Shown: positions 37,593-51,073 of the stretch, one piece after another
Position numbering within the stretch: the stretch's first letter is position 1
Layout of the letters: each line of letters starts with the position of its first letter
Assembly (NCBI RefSeq): GCF_036370855.1
Contig: NC_088098.1
Coordinates: forward strand, 33,545,981-33,609,980
Source: Dromaius novaehollandiae
Lineage: Eukaryota > Chordata > Aves > Casuariiformes > Dromaiidae
Length of the DNA: 64,000 nt
Reading direction: 5' to 3'
The notes under the pieces: model-generated
The model's input: the letters and a program-made list of their open reading frames with translations, nothing else
Told to the model about the DNA's origin: nothing
Database searches by the model: none
Program-made: the position numbers and the translations under genes

Positions 37593-40500
37593 ACCCTTTT
37601 GTAGTCTTGCAACAAAGATACAATGATATGTAATTAGGATTCAGATAGTCTATGTCATTCCCACTGCCTAAAAATCTTGAGAGCTTTGTTTTACACGCAT
37701 AAAGAAGAGACTTCTTCATTTATCAGCTTTTCTTAAGGCTAGTCTGGGCAGGTAGAATTCAAAATAAATCTGAATGAGATCTGATGTCTTCTCCATGATG
37801 AAAAACCCTGTGCTGATTAAACTATGTCCCTTTTATTATTAGGAAAACATTCTGTCTTTCCTCTTGATTCCTCATGCTCTTTCGCATATAGAAAAATCCA
37901 GTGTCTCATGACCTTATTTTGTCTACAACATGACATATTTATAGCTAGCATCTTTGAAAAGAATCTTCAGAGGTCTCATTCAGCAGTGGAAAGGTTTTAG
38001 ACAGGAGACAGAAAGTCTGGTTTTCACCTGTAGCTAGGGCTTCAATGTACATCCCTCACTACTGACCAAAATCCTTCATCAAGCAAGGGTTTTTTATATC
38101 TGCACCTGGCTGTCATAGTTCACAATGCACAGTCAGACGCTCAAAATCACCTTCCTCTGTTACGGACCGTATGTTGGGTGAACATCTTCTGCCTTAGTCT
38201 TCAGACCCATTTGAATCCACAGACTGGCTCATACCTACCACTCTCTATAATACACTTCTGTCATCTCCAAACAGCAGCTGGGCAGAAGCTGTGGTCCACA
38301 ACATGCCCCTAAGCAGAACATTTGTAGATGTGCCTTTTCTTTGTAGGATATCCTAGAAAGTGAAACAAACACCCAGGCTCTCAGTGGGGCAGTCCAAAAT
38401 CTGTTCTCTCCACTTCATGCTACATGTCTCAGAAACATACAACAGGAGCTTGGGACTTTTGGGGTGGTGCTGATAGTGGGCAATCATGTGGGAAACACAC
38501 TTCTGGGCTTGGGGTGGCCGACGCTGATAACAGCCTGTTCAGTGCAGGGTGGCAGGACAGATTGCATGAGACAAATCCCAAATCCAATCACTTCCACCAA
38601 CTCATATTGTGCGGTGCTGGGACAAGGACTAGGATCAGAGTGCAGCCTTTCAGGTGGAAGTGTTGGAGGCAGGGCAGGTCTTCTAGATCAAAAAACTGAC
38701 ATTTTACCCCTTAGATTACTACCACAGATGAGCACGAGTGTGTCATAATTCACAGCTGTGAGTGAAATCTTTTTTCTACATTTAGCTAATCTTTGCCAAG
38801 ACAGAATTATAAATCTGACAAAGTCTTTTCTTCACAGCCCTTTCTAGTCCAGAATTAAATACAAACTTATTTGGGCTTATGCTTCACTGTCAAGTGCACA
38901 ACATAGTAGTGGATTTAAAGCATCAATAAATTTCCCTGTCTGAGAAAATCAACTCATCTCTGCAGCAAACCCTAATCTTATGCTCTTATTATATCAAATG
39001 TTATCAATATTATATCAATATGATCATATTATGACAAACTGGATGGATTAGCAATGCTATTCGCAGGGAAATATCTACGATCCTGAAGATCATCATAGTG
39101 AGGTGGATGGAAATAGTTCTGAGAGGGCACACGTACGCCAGCACCTCTGAGCCTTCTTACGTAGGGGTGCCTACAGCCTTGAAATCCAAGCAATGGGTGG
39201 GGTGCCAAGGTATCTTGGTAGGGGCTATCTGACATACCTCACTTACAAAGGGTCCCACTGAATCCCAGTTTGTAGTCCTTAGGCAAGGGGCAGAATGTGA
39301 GGAGGATTTCCAAGTCCCCAGGCAAATTAGGATTTACAGGTCCTCATAGCTAGGGGAGACTTCAGGGCAGGACACCGACTGCTGTTGTCATTGAGAGAAT
39401 AATTATGCTACTGGCTTTCAAACAGTAAGACTAACTCATGACTTTCCTTTATGTGAAAAATGGCACTCATGCATTTTTCCTTGCTCTTTTCTAACCTTTC
39501 TATTGACTGGAATAGATGTAAACAGAGCCCTTAGACAAGCTGTAACACTCCTGGATTTTAAAGCAGCAAATTTAACTGTTTTATTTGTCCTTCATGGGAA
39601 AAAATATGGAGCGTGGCCTTCATTGGCAGCTGATGATTTGCAGAAATGTCATCAAGACAGAATGAAAGTGAAGAAAACCAACCTAGATGCCAAGCACTGG
39701 CTGTTTGTTTCTCCTTTGACTGGAATGTTAATTCCATAGATCGTACATGTTTTTTTTTCCCCCCAATGAAACAGAAATCAGTTTGTTTACAGGACAGATT
39801 TGCTCTCTGCTGAGAATCGTACTCATAAGTCAGAGATGACTTGTCCCTAGGGTGAAGAGTAGAGGGAGAGCTCATTGAGAGAGTATACAAAGTTCATGTT
39901 TTTGTTGTAGTCTTCTTCCTATTACCAGTGACAACCCGAGAAATTAGGTAGAGTCAGTTAGTTTAACATTGAGGGTAGAAGCCAAATGCAACTATAGCAG
40001 TGTGAGATAAAAAGGGTAGGGTTTTTAGGTTCTCTTAGATCTCCAGATGAATTCCAGTTGACGTCCCACACCAGTGGATGGGCTTATGTCCTCAAGGCTC
40101 TTCACTCTTGTGTGGACCCTTGCAATGATACGTGTCTCATTGCCCAGAGGCTGCTTCTGTGCACAAGAGACCCACCTAAACTTTACTTAGCTTGGCAGTG
40201 AGCCAGCAGCCATACCAACAGCTGTTGCAGAGCACTGTGAAGAGGGATTACCCTCCCTTCACCCCTGCACAAATCTCCAGCAACCTTTAACCATTTGACC
40301 CACTCCCAGCTGGGTTGCCATTAATGAACAGAGCAGGTGATCCTCAGGAGACCTTCTTAGGGATAAGGTTTCCCACTGCTTCCCAGTGGCTTGCTCTGTA
40401 ACGCCTGTCCCAAAACAGTTATTGGTGAATGCTGTTCTTGTCTAGCAGAGAAGACCCAGATTTACCGAGGAAAAGCTGAAGAGGACACAGCCATCTTTCC

Positions 40501-43500
40501 CTCATTAGTCCCTGTCTCATACACTTTGATGCTGCACTAGCCAGCAGGGGCAGCCCGAGGGCCTGGGACCCTGGAGACAGCAGGGCTGTCCCTGCCCACC
40601 CTCGTCCCACTGCTTGGCTGTAGCTCTCATTGCACAGCACTGCCCACCTACCCTGTAGCTGGGGGAGGGCCGTGCTGTGCAGCACAAACAATTTACACTG
40701 ATGTCTGGAACATGCTCTCAAAACACATGTAACTGATTCTATACATTTCTAAACGTGCTGTAAAAAGCTAGCCCCGTTCACTGTCATGCTGACCCTGGGT
40801 AGTGCTGCGCATGCTGGGTGCAAGCTCACTGCACCTCGATATTTGATCCGGCTGGCACGGGGGAATCAGTGCAGCCTTCTGCCGCTGCCTGCCTTTGTCT
40901 GGGCTGTTGCAGCAGGGGACATTCCCGTCTTCTTTCCTTCTGCTTTCCGTGTCTGTGTCCCCAGCTGCAGGAGACAGGGTGTGGGAATCTGAGCTTTTCT
41001 TTCTTCTCACACTACCAATCTTGCAGCAAGGATTTGGTCTCTCGGTCAAGTACTTGGGTGCTAAATACTTAAATCTCTGTAGGATTTTACACTAAGCAGT
41101 TCAATTTTCCCATGTATATAACTGTCTACTTCTGAGCTTTCTCAGAGTGTCTGAGGCTTGTGGGATACTGCAAGAGAGAGTAGTCCCTGGTTCATATTGC
41201 CACTAGATACTAAGAACCAGACAGGGAGTATATATTCAGCCTTTTTAACAAAAAGTGTGAGAGCATAAATGTCACTACATTCAATATTGTACAATATTTT
41301 CTATACCAGCAGTTAATTCTCAGCTCATTTACCACTTAAATCCCTCCCAGGCAGATATCCGTAGGACACAAACTTTCACTCACCCACTCCCTGCTGACCC
41401 TATTCAACGAAGGGGTATTAATTCTTCATAATAAAACTCCCTAAAAGTTCACACACATTCCATTCCTGATTTTGACAAGGTCTATAAGTGGGCTTGACTA
41501 ATTCATTATTTTGTCTTACCTTGCTCAAGTCATGGAATGGACACAATGTTCTTAGAAAAAAATGGAAATCATTTGGGGTCATCTTAAAATTTCTACTTAC
41601 TTTTAATTCTTGAGCACTTGTTTACAATTTGCCATTTATATCTCTTTTTTTTTGTGTATGTATTTTTTCCTTTCACACTATAAATATACTTACAGCAGGG
41701 AGGAGAGGGGAGAGAAGTTCCCTAGTGAATTATGACTTGCTTTTATGGCATTTGTAATTTGTCAAACAGAGCTGGTTCAACTGAAACCACTGGATTGCTC
41801 TTTCTAAAGGAAACTCAGTTAAAAAAATGTAAGGACAGGAATTCCACCATTAGTTTCATGCATACAAAAAAACCTGACTAAACTCAGCAATTCCTACCCC
41901 AGTTTTTAAATTTTAAACTCATGAGACAAAGTGTAGGGGAAGAGACCACTAACTTGATTGATTTTGCAAGGATGTAATGTAATTGGGGAACAGAATTTGG
42001 CCCAGAGGTAGAAGTATTAAGAAGCATCATATTGTTATGATACTGTAACAGTACCGTTATACTGAAAGACAGCCAGTATATCCTCGATGGGTTTAAAGTC
42101 CTCTTAATCTTCCAAGAGCTTATGCAAGTCACACTCAGCAGGAGCTGAAAAAACGATTCATAATACATTGATTCACGATGTTATTGCAGTGGATACTGAG
42201 AATAAAAAATAATTGTGTGTCGTGCTTGATTCACTCTTTTAAGGATTGTATCACAAAAGGTTTGTAAGCCCCTTTTACAATCTTTTAAGAAAGAAGCATA
42301 TTGTTTGGCTCTCTTGTTGTGAAATGTGCAGGATCAGACATGCTCAACCGTCTCTTGGCACTGGAGGAAACTGCAGTGGGGCAGGCAGCGATGTGCCCCA
42401 GGGCAGGTCTTGGGCACTGCTGCGCACCTCTCCATCTGGGCCACCGAATTAAGAGATGCTAGCCTCAGGATTTGGAGAAACACCCGGGACCAAGGGCTGG
42501 ATTGTATTCCAGAGAACTTCTAACAGAAATATTGCTTTGAGAGGGAATTTTCAAAGCAACCAAGAAGAAGTATGTGTCTCCAGATCTGTTTTCCCAGGAT
42601 CTCACAGGAGCCCAAACGTTCAATGTCATCTGCCTGGAAAGAACAGCACTAAAGGTTTTTTTTTCTATTCTTGTACCACAGAGAGAAGTTACAGTGGCAA
42701 AAAAAATACCTCTAAAAGACATGCTGTATGCTTTAGATAGACAGTTATTATGTCTCTGACTTGATACCCCAACCCGTCACCATGCGCAAGCAATTATCAA
42801 GGCAGAGGAGGGTGCAGAAGGGTGCAGGACTGCAATCACAGAAAGGTTATCGCAGCTTTGGCAAGCTAACGCTGTTCTGCATCCCTTTCTCAGGAAGGAG
42901 CAGTGTCCCCAGGGCTCCCCTGTACCGGGAGGGGACAAGAGTGGCCCCAAATCTTCCTGTCCCAATCTCTTCCTGGCCCACAGCTTCTTCCTTTTTCAGT
43001 AGCTTTAATTCTGCAGTGGACCTCATTAAAATGCCTGCCTGCTGACATTTCCCGTTTGCCTGTAAGTTAAAAGAAGTTTGAAGTTTGGAGTTAAGGGACC
43101 AAAATCATTCCAGGTTACAGCAAAATTAGTACATATATAGCCAAGTTTGGAAGCTGGCCTGTGCCTTAGCCTGACAGAATTGAATTTGACACAGAACAGT
43201 CACAGAGCAGGTTACTGGAAAGGCAGACAGCAATGTGCCTTGGTTATTTTTCGAGCCTAGAATAGTTTTGTTCCCATTTTTTGTGGAAGGCTGGGTATAT
43301 AACATCTGCCCCGTTTTGACTCTAGAATGCTTTATTACGCTTAATATTCAGTGAGCCAGCACAAAATTCAGACGCTGCCCAACCTTCTTTTAAATCTCAT
43401 TTCAAATGTTTCAGATCACAGATCACTCAGCGGGATACAGCTCTCGGGCCCTGCACCTAGAAGCTTGCTACACCTGCGCAGCCCGACGTGGGCCTGCAGT

Positions 43501-46500
43501 GCTCCTCCTGGAAGCGGTATTGCTGCATCACTCAGCTGCTGGGCTTTTAGCTCCTGCATCTCAGCACAGCCAAGCTGTCGCAAATTACTGGAACAAAATG
43601 CACTGAGAGATTTTATGGAAGAGGAAGGCGATTTTATTTTACGAACTCTCTAAGTTGATTTTACCCATCCACGTGCTCACACCCATGTGCACACAAGCAC
43701 AAGGCATGTACACCCGCACGGTCTGGCCAGGACCGCTGTGTGCAACGTGGAGGAGAAGGGATGCCCGCTGCAAGCCCTCACTGCACCTCCGGGGTTAGCA
43801 ACCAGGAGCTGACTTGCAGCTTCCCTTTAGGAGTGGGTGCTCTTTGTGATCTTTTGCCTCAGTATGTCATCTCATCCTCCATAAGTCTTAGGCAAACCTT
43901 CCAAATTTCACAGTTCTCTTATTTCCTTAACTGACTATTTTATGTCTCCAGTCCTGTTCTTCATCTTGTTGTCACCTTATTTTAAGGGCAGTTTGTTCCT
44001 CTTCTTCCTTTCAATGAAATCACATGTAAAGAACTGTTAATCTTACCTATTCTTTCAAAATTTGTTCTACTGTTTCATCAATTGCTTTGAGACAAACGTT
44101 TCCGTTCATAAGTAACTCATGCCAATCTTAATATTTCTTTTACAGAAGTCTACAAATTCACCGGAGTAGGGTGTTGCGGTGATGCTGCTGCACCACGCTC
44201 AGGGCCACGGGCAGCCGCTGGGTTGCAGCATGTCATGGCATCGCTCCGCGCCAAAGTGCCCTGACCGCCTCTTAGCTGGGGAAGAGATCGTGCACTACAG
44301 CTCTGTGTGGCCATGAATTTCACTCCAAAAGAGACATCCTCAGCAAATTTCCAGACACTCAGCAGTGGGAAGTCAGTGGCATTTCCATGACCCATGAATA
44401 TCTCATGTTATCTCTTTTGTTTAATCTCCAGTTGATTTAATGTAGAAGACTGTGTAAGACTGATTTTCTGTTTTTGGAAGGGCCTTCAGGAAAAGGCCTA
44501 TATGGTAATCCACAAGCTTTAGTTCGGGAAATGATCCAGCATTAAACGTAACATAATCAAAAGGTCATATAAAGCTGCACCCGGGTTCAGATGGCTGATG
44601 AAAGCACTGAAATTCAGTGTTTAATTCACAGATACAGAATAGCAAAGGCTCACAAAAATGGATCATGCTGGAACCAGTAAGTGAAATGTTGTATTTGGCC
44701 ATATACTTTCACTCAGATCTTAAGCCAAGTCTGGCTAAAAGAATAAAAACTAACCTACTGAAGAGTACCGAATTCTTTAGAAGATTGCACTGAAGCTATC
44801 AAACTGGAAACCGAAAAGTGCCCATCAGGAAAGCTGTGCTTCATATCCATGCTATAGCTTTCTCGCAGCTGTTAGGGGTCAGTGGGTAAGCACGTATTTT
44901 CATGCTGTCCTCGCTGAACATACACAATAAACTGGAAAGCCCTTTGGCCTGTTAGTTATATATTTACTTACTGCATCGCTTCAAATGACACTTGTTTCAG
45001 AACAGCTCTGAGAACAAATGAAAACAACACAATTAGCCCATCCTTTTAATTCTTTGTCAGATTTTCAAAACTGAAGTTTTACTTATTCCTGGGAGCACAC
45101 ACCACAGAAGAAAGAGAATTTTGTCCTCGAAGTGCCAGCATCTTATAAAAAAAATGTAATAATCAACCTTTGAGAAAAACATGAAGAATACCCTTTAATG
45201 TATGTTTGTAGCTTCTAGGATGTTTTCTCTGCATACAATAGGCTCTCTCTCTAGAGAGGAGATCATCTTGTGGTTAAAACACTGTGTTAGGAATTGTTGC
45301 TTTGGTTTTAGGAATTGATTAGGGATCAATGGTTTGGTTTCTAGGATGGCCACAGACGTTCTGCATATCTCTGGCAAGGGATCTACTTTCCCTCTCAACA
45401 TCACAGTGCTCTTCTATGTGCTCCCCGGGCTGCCACTTCTCCTCCCTGTACCATTGCCCACGTCTGCCTCCGGGTCTGACTGGGCCCAGCAACACTGGGA
45501 ACTGGGAGACATTGGGAAGAGAGACCTGCAAATCAAGGTGAAATTATTACACCCCCGGCTTGCTGCAGATGAGGGGGCCATGCAGAAGTGGCAGAGCTAG
45601 CGTTATTCCAATCTCACGTGCTTCTTCTCCCACTATTGCAGTGACAGAATTGCAGCCGTTTCCTTACGTGACAAAGGCAGCGTGTGATTTCTTCACTGCT
45701 GTTGTCTCATTGAGCATAACATAGAGAGACACAATGCAAGACAGACAAGAGAGACCTGCAGAGAGGTCCAAGTCACGAGAGATCTCCCTGAGCTGTGCAA
45801 ACGCTTTCACTGAAAGGCACTGAAACGAAGAGCATGAATCTTTCCTGATGGCAAACATAGTTACAACGAAAATCAAAGGTAAATTAACTGGAAGTGTCCT
45901 TGCACAGCTTAATTCCTATAATTAGTATCTCCAATACGCAGGGGATTCTGTAATTTACAGGAGAGAAGAGCATAAAGAACACTGTATTATTTGGAAAATA
46001 CTTCTGTAATATGGCAGAAGTATTCTGTCATGTTTAATATGCAATTTCAAGAGAGAAAAAAGCTTCAAGTTAACAAAATTAATAAAAAGATAAAGAATGA
46101 GTCAGTTTCAAATGCTCTTCATTTTAGATTAATTCAATTCTGAAAAACACATACTATCTTCCTGTCATGTTATACCTAAAAATCACACAGCCAGAAGAAA
46201 ACACATAAAATATTTATGTTGTTTAACTGATGAATCCAAATGTTTGGCATGTATTATCAGAGCGTTTTTGCTAATTAGCAATATGTTGATTTGCTTTGGC
46301 TTTTTTACAGAAATGAAAGCATGATTCTGAGTCTGAGATTTCTTACCAGCTAAAACACCAGCTATTTTATCTGACAGTTGTGTTACAGCAATGTTCCAAA
46401 CTTACTTGAAATTAAATTCTCAGATCACTTTTGAGAGATCTAGATAAAGAAATAAGCAACCAAACCACTAAGATGTGAGAAGACCAGAAAATAATAATAA

Positions 46501-49161
46501 TAACAAATAAATAGCTTATATTCTTGTCTTAATAAATTATTCTGTGCTAAACCCTAATTCTGTGTCATCAGAAAATGACTCCTTAAAATGTTACATTGGA
46601 AATGTCATGATTAGAGATAGTAGAAAAGATTATAGACAAAATACGTGTAAATATATTGAATCACTTTTAGCCAGCCCTGCTTGTGAGAAATTGGTGGCAA
46701 CATTGCAGGGCTGGGTCAAACACAGAGCTCTGAGGTGTGCTCATGTTGTGTTTTGAACCAACAAAGTTGTTATTCTCCAGTAAATACCAGACATAGAGAG
46801 GCAGGCCTATTACAGCTATAGTTCCCAGCTTCCGAAAAGAGACTGAAAAGAGTCTCAGCTATCACACAAGACAAAAAGGAAAAAAGAAACCCTTCACAGT
46901 GACCTAGTGATTTGCAGGTGGATCTGCTCAGGCAAGCATGGCTCCCATGCCCCACAGCCAGTCCCACCACCTTGGTATCCCCTGCCAATGCCGAAGCCAA
47001 CACCTCTGCCTAGGCCACCAAGAAGGAGCCAAGAGCTCCGGCCTGGTGGCCCCTCTCATGTGGGGCTCCTTTGTAGCCTTGCCTTTAGAAGGGTTTAATA
47101 ATTATACAGTTACTGATGGCATCAGATGATTGTATTCTCAAAGTCTTTATGATTGCGCTGTTTCTTAGGAAACCAGGACTTCACATACTATAGACAGCTG
47201 AGATACCAACATGCCATTCTTGCTTTCCTTATTATTGTTTTTTTCCCCACACAATATTACAAACAATTTTAGGCTGAAGTTTTTTCTTCGGTCCTAACTC
47301 TCTGCATAATAAGATTTATCTTTCTATATTGCTAAATGACTGACAGGGCTGTATTATCTGAGTATCTTGGAGAGTTCTGCCTAGTTAAAGATTATCTCCC
47401 AAATCCACCTTTAAGCACAAAGGAGATGAAGCCAGGTTCAGCATGCACAGAAGGGAGCATAGAGATAGATCAGATGCAGAGATCATTCCCTTTCTATGAG
47501 GCCATCGATGGCTTGTTGGTGGGAGAAGGTAAATTGATCTCTGAGTCCATTCTGGATTTGGCCTTTCCTGTGACATTATTAACAAAAGCACCTGGTCAGC
47601 AGAATTTTTGCAATGTGAACCAGCTTTTGTTAGCTACTGGGATAACATCATTGACTCTGCTTAAATTAGTATGATGCTGTTAGGTGGCAACATATTGCAG
47701 TTGCCTTGAAGTAAGGTAGCTGAACTGGTAACATGGAGGTGTCCTACAGATATCTGACAAAAAAATCAACTGCAGCTGTAGACAGGTAGCTACAGTGTAG
47801 GTGTGATGATCTCAGCTAGTTATCTAGGCTGCTGTTATAGTCACAAATAGCCTTCTGGTCAGAGGAGATAAGGACAACATTCATCTGGCCGAAAGTTGAC
47901 GTCCTTCATAGGATGATTGCTTGGACTCCAAAGACTAGCTCTCTCTGCCTTGGCTACAAAAAAATCACACTTGCTCAGATGGACGCACCTGCACTGCAGG
48001 TACGTTCAGACAGATGAATTTGTGTCCCCAGTGCTCCCTACTGAAGCATTTGGGTTATAAATTTGGGAAGAAATGAGAATCTGTTATCTAGTTAAACTAA
48101 GCCTCCTACTGTGAGGTCTGTGAGCCAGAGGAGCAGGTGTTAACGATAAACCTTATCATGCTGAAAAAGTGAGTCAAGCTTGGATTTTTCATGGTGCTTT
48201 GGATTGTCTCATCTCCAGTACGGCATATTTAAAATACAGCTTATCAGTGAAATTGCTGTAATAGAAGCAAAAACCAAAAGTGAGAACAAAGGCAGAGCTC
48301 TGTGATCATTTTCCCAGCTTCCATTTAATAATATATTATTAACTGATAAGCTTCAAGTCTGGCAATTCAATAAAGAGTATCTGTAAACATGTATCAGCAC
48401 TTTGGGTTCTTGAGTCCCTGAAAATCAGCTTCATGGTGATTCTGCGTTATCAGAGATACATAACCAAATCCCTGCTCATTTCTTTTGAAACAGATAAGCA
48501 CACTTTGGTTTGGGAAATAAGATTATATAGAGAAACATACGTATTTTTTCCTTTTGTTTCTTATTTACTCTATATACATTTTATTGCCCTGACTGCCCTT
48601 ACAGTTAAACTGTAAATTACTTGCAGTCCTGAAGATAACGGGACTCAAGAAGGACTGAAAACTACAATGTCCAAGAGTTTTACTGATCTGAAACCATAGC
48701 TCTTTCCTGCAAAGATTATTTTTTACACTAGTGATTTGTGTGGTGCTTGGAAGCCTTCCTTTGCTCCTATGGAAGCAACTGAAAGCACATCCCACATTTA
48801 GAAAATATTATGGTGGCTATTATATGATGTTTGCTCCTTGCTTAAACTAAGTGCATGGCAAATTACTCTGATGATTTGATTTCCTTCTTCCTGTGATCTC
48901 AACCAACGATAGGGTGAATCGTTATTAGCAGTTTCCTGTGCAGCACCTGGCATCTGCGGTATTTCAGAGGATGCCTTCGTCCATGGCTACCCCAGTTTTC
49001 ACATGTGTACTGCATAAACTCTGCCTGCTTTATACCGATCCAGGGGAGAGCATTTGCTATTCAATTTGTTACTGCTTGCCACGGTTTTGTATAGTTAGTA
49101 TCCTTATTTAGGGAAACATTTGAGCAGCTGGTAAGCAGGTTTCTCCTTTTGACCAAGCATG

Positions 49162-49199
49162 TTATAATATTAAATGTCTCTTATAATATTAAATGTCTC
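49162..49199. repeat. Perfect two-copy tandem duplication of a 19-bp unit
   Basis: The unit ttataatattaaatgtctc occurs twice in direct succession with no mismatch, which suggests a recent slippage event. Confidence 0.93.
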
Positions 49200-50514
49200 T
49201 TAATCTTTAGGACTCTTCTCCATCCGCTGCTCCTCACTTTTTTAATGTAGAGACTAAAAATCTTGTAAAATCAGCAGGAAGTTTGTTTCCTTCCAGTCTC
49301 AGGATTTTAGCATCTATCATGACCTTTGGCTTGACTTTATCAGCTCTATCCGAAAAAGGGAATCAAAAAAATTGCTGGTCACTCTGGTGGTGTCTTGCTT
49401 TTTCCTCCCAGAAAGCTCTGTGGCTGCCCACATTTCCCACAGGATGTGGTTGGCGTCCCAAGCTGCTGTCACACACCCATGGCAGGAGAAGGCCCCCGAC
49501 CTCCTTGGGGCTCTCCTTCTGGATGGGTGGTAGCAATGACGTGCTGTGGTTAACCAAGGAGCTGGTGGTCTTGCACTGGGAGTGCAAGATTTGGGCTCTG
49601 AGCTCTTCTTTACTTACTAAGGTTCAGACCTGTACTATCTTTGCACTTTCCAAGAGAGTGTCCTGAAGAGTGGGCCTCCGTTTCAGGATGTAGGAAGGAT
49701 GAAGGCTCATGGGGCCAGAGGAAGACAGAAGGATAAGGACCATATATATTGGCCCAGAGGGAAATAAAAAAATGAGGCATTTAACTCCAGGCTACAGCCT
49801 CTACCTGGGGGGCTAAAACCTTGCAACTCATATGCTGAATGCTTAACTTGAAGAGATCTGTGTCTTTTTTCAGTCATAGCCTTGTAGGTAGCCACAGCAG
49901 TGGAGATACTTACTAGCCTGAAAAGGAGCTGCATGTAGTCACAGCTCCAGGATGCAAGGGGCTCCTTTTCTAAACATATGAAAAATATTTCACAATTGCA
50001 AAATGGAAAACATCGTGATATTTTCAAATAATTGTAATAAAACATGCTTTATTTTCTCTCTGACCTCCTGGTTCACCTCTTTCTCAATATTCACTGTACT
50101 TTTTTTATTTTATAGGTTCCACTTTCCTCCATCCAAAAGGAGTTTAAAATGAAGGTGTATATGGTAGACAACTCCTATCTGTTGCATCTCCTATGGTCAC
50201 TGTTGCCATTCTAGCTGCTGCCACTATTGCTGGGAACAGGAAAGGCCCTGCCAGGAGCAATTACAGGAGCAGGGGTGGAAGGGGCAGGAGCAGCCACTGT
50301 GCTGGTCTTTGGTTACCTATTCTTTACCTTCCAGAAAGGATTAGGATGGTCTTCATGCCCTGGAGAATCAAGTAGTTTGTAATGCCAGTTTTGTCATATT
50401 TTGCTTCAAAGGTGTAAAAAATCATGGGCCACCTGAAGTCTGCATTTCCAGTGTTTTGTTTAAATAAGAATATTGAACTCCTACGTAGCACTTCTTGTCC
50501 ATGTATTATGTAAG

Positions 50515-50660
50515 AGTTTACAGAGGAAGATAAACATTGTTATCCTGAATTACAGGTGGATAACTCAGGCACCAGTGAATTAACTTGATCAGTATTAGAC
50601 ACATGGCCACTGTGGAGGTACAATTCAGATCTTCCAGTGTCCTGCCAGTGCCTGAACCTC
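50515..50660 (+). mobile_element. MIR-like SINE relic
   Basis: The stretch from tttacagaggaagataaac through ttgttatcctgaattacag, ggtggataactcaggcacc and gaattaacttgatcagtatt matches the layout of a MIR core (attattatcc...tttacag...aactgaggca...taagtgacttg). It is strongly diverged, so this is a moderate call. Confidence 0.42.
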
Positions 50661-50864
50661 TGGAAGAGCGAATAGTCAGTAGTGAATATGGATCAGCAAT
50701 CACTGCCTGACTGTGTCTTCCAGCCTGGTTAGAGAGGACTGAGAAGAACAAACATAAAGGGTAACAGCGATGGCAGAGTGACTCCTGTGGCAAACTTATG
50801 TGCATATTATGGCGTTGTCCAGGATATTCATGCCCTGCAAGAGCAATGTTTTCTAGTGTGCTTC

Positions 50865-51037
50865 TATGACTTGGCTGTTATTTTCTTTCTGAGTTAGATT
50901 GAAAACTCCTTGGTTCAAGGGCCACAGCTTACTGTCTTTTGTTCACCACTGTACAAATAATAGATAATAGTAAGCCAGTGTTAGGAGCATAAGCCAAGCC
51001 TACAGCAGTATAAATCTCTGCTATCATGCAGTAGTAG

Positions 51038-51071
<34 letters not shown>
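50865..51071 (+). mobile_element. SINE/LINE-like 3' end followed by a 32-nt poly(A)
   Basis: Here gttagattgaaaactccttg and cttactgtcttttgttcacc, then actgtacaaataatag, resemble the common amniote repeat end 'tagattgtaagctccttg...gactgtctttt...tgtacagcgcc'. About 80 nt later comes an uninterrupted run of 32 A (51,040-51,071). The repeat end and the A-run may be one retroposed unit, but I see no clear target-site duplication, and the run could have expanded on its own. Confidence 0.4.

Positions 51072-51073
<2 letters not shown>

Larger units (their letters stand above)
36291..50514. other. Large gene-free stretch
   Basis: No gene recognised. Frames reach at most 127 codons. The only one with a faintly protein-like pattern is at 47,336-47,674 on the plus strand (112 codons from an ATG), discussed in the findings. 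AT-rich parts lie at about 45,900-46,550. Confidence 0.5.

Noticed and set aside
39029-39235. A 68-codon minus-strand frame of protein-like appearance
   Set aside because: Too short, no recognisable domain, no splice partners. The surrounding sequence may be a decayed repeat that I could not identify.
46907-47098. A Pro-rich plus-strand frame, Gly-rich on the minus strand, that recalled small glycine-rich structural proteins
   Set aside because: Only about 60 codons, no start or splice context, and low-complexity resemblance is not evidence of homology.
50193-50375. A short Ala/Gly-rich hydrophobic frame that briefly suggested a small membrane protein or pseudogene
   Set aside because: The resemblance needed a frame change in the middle, is only about 60 codons, and matches no family firmly.
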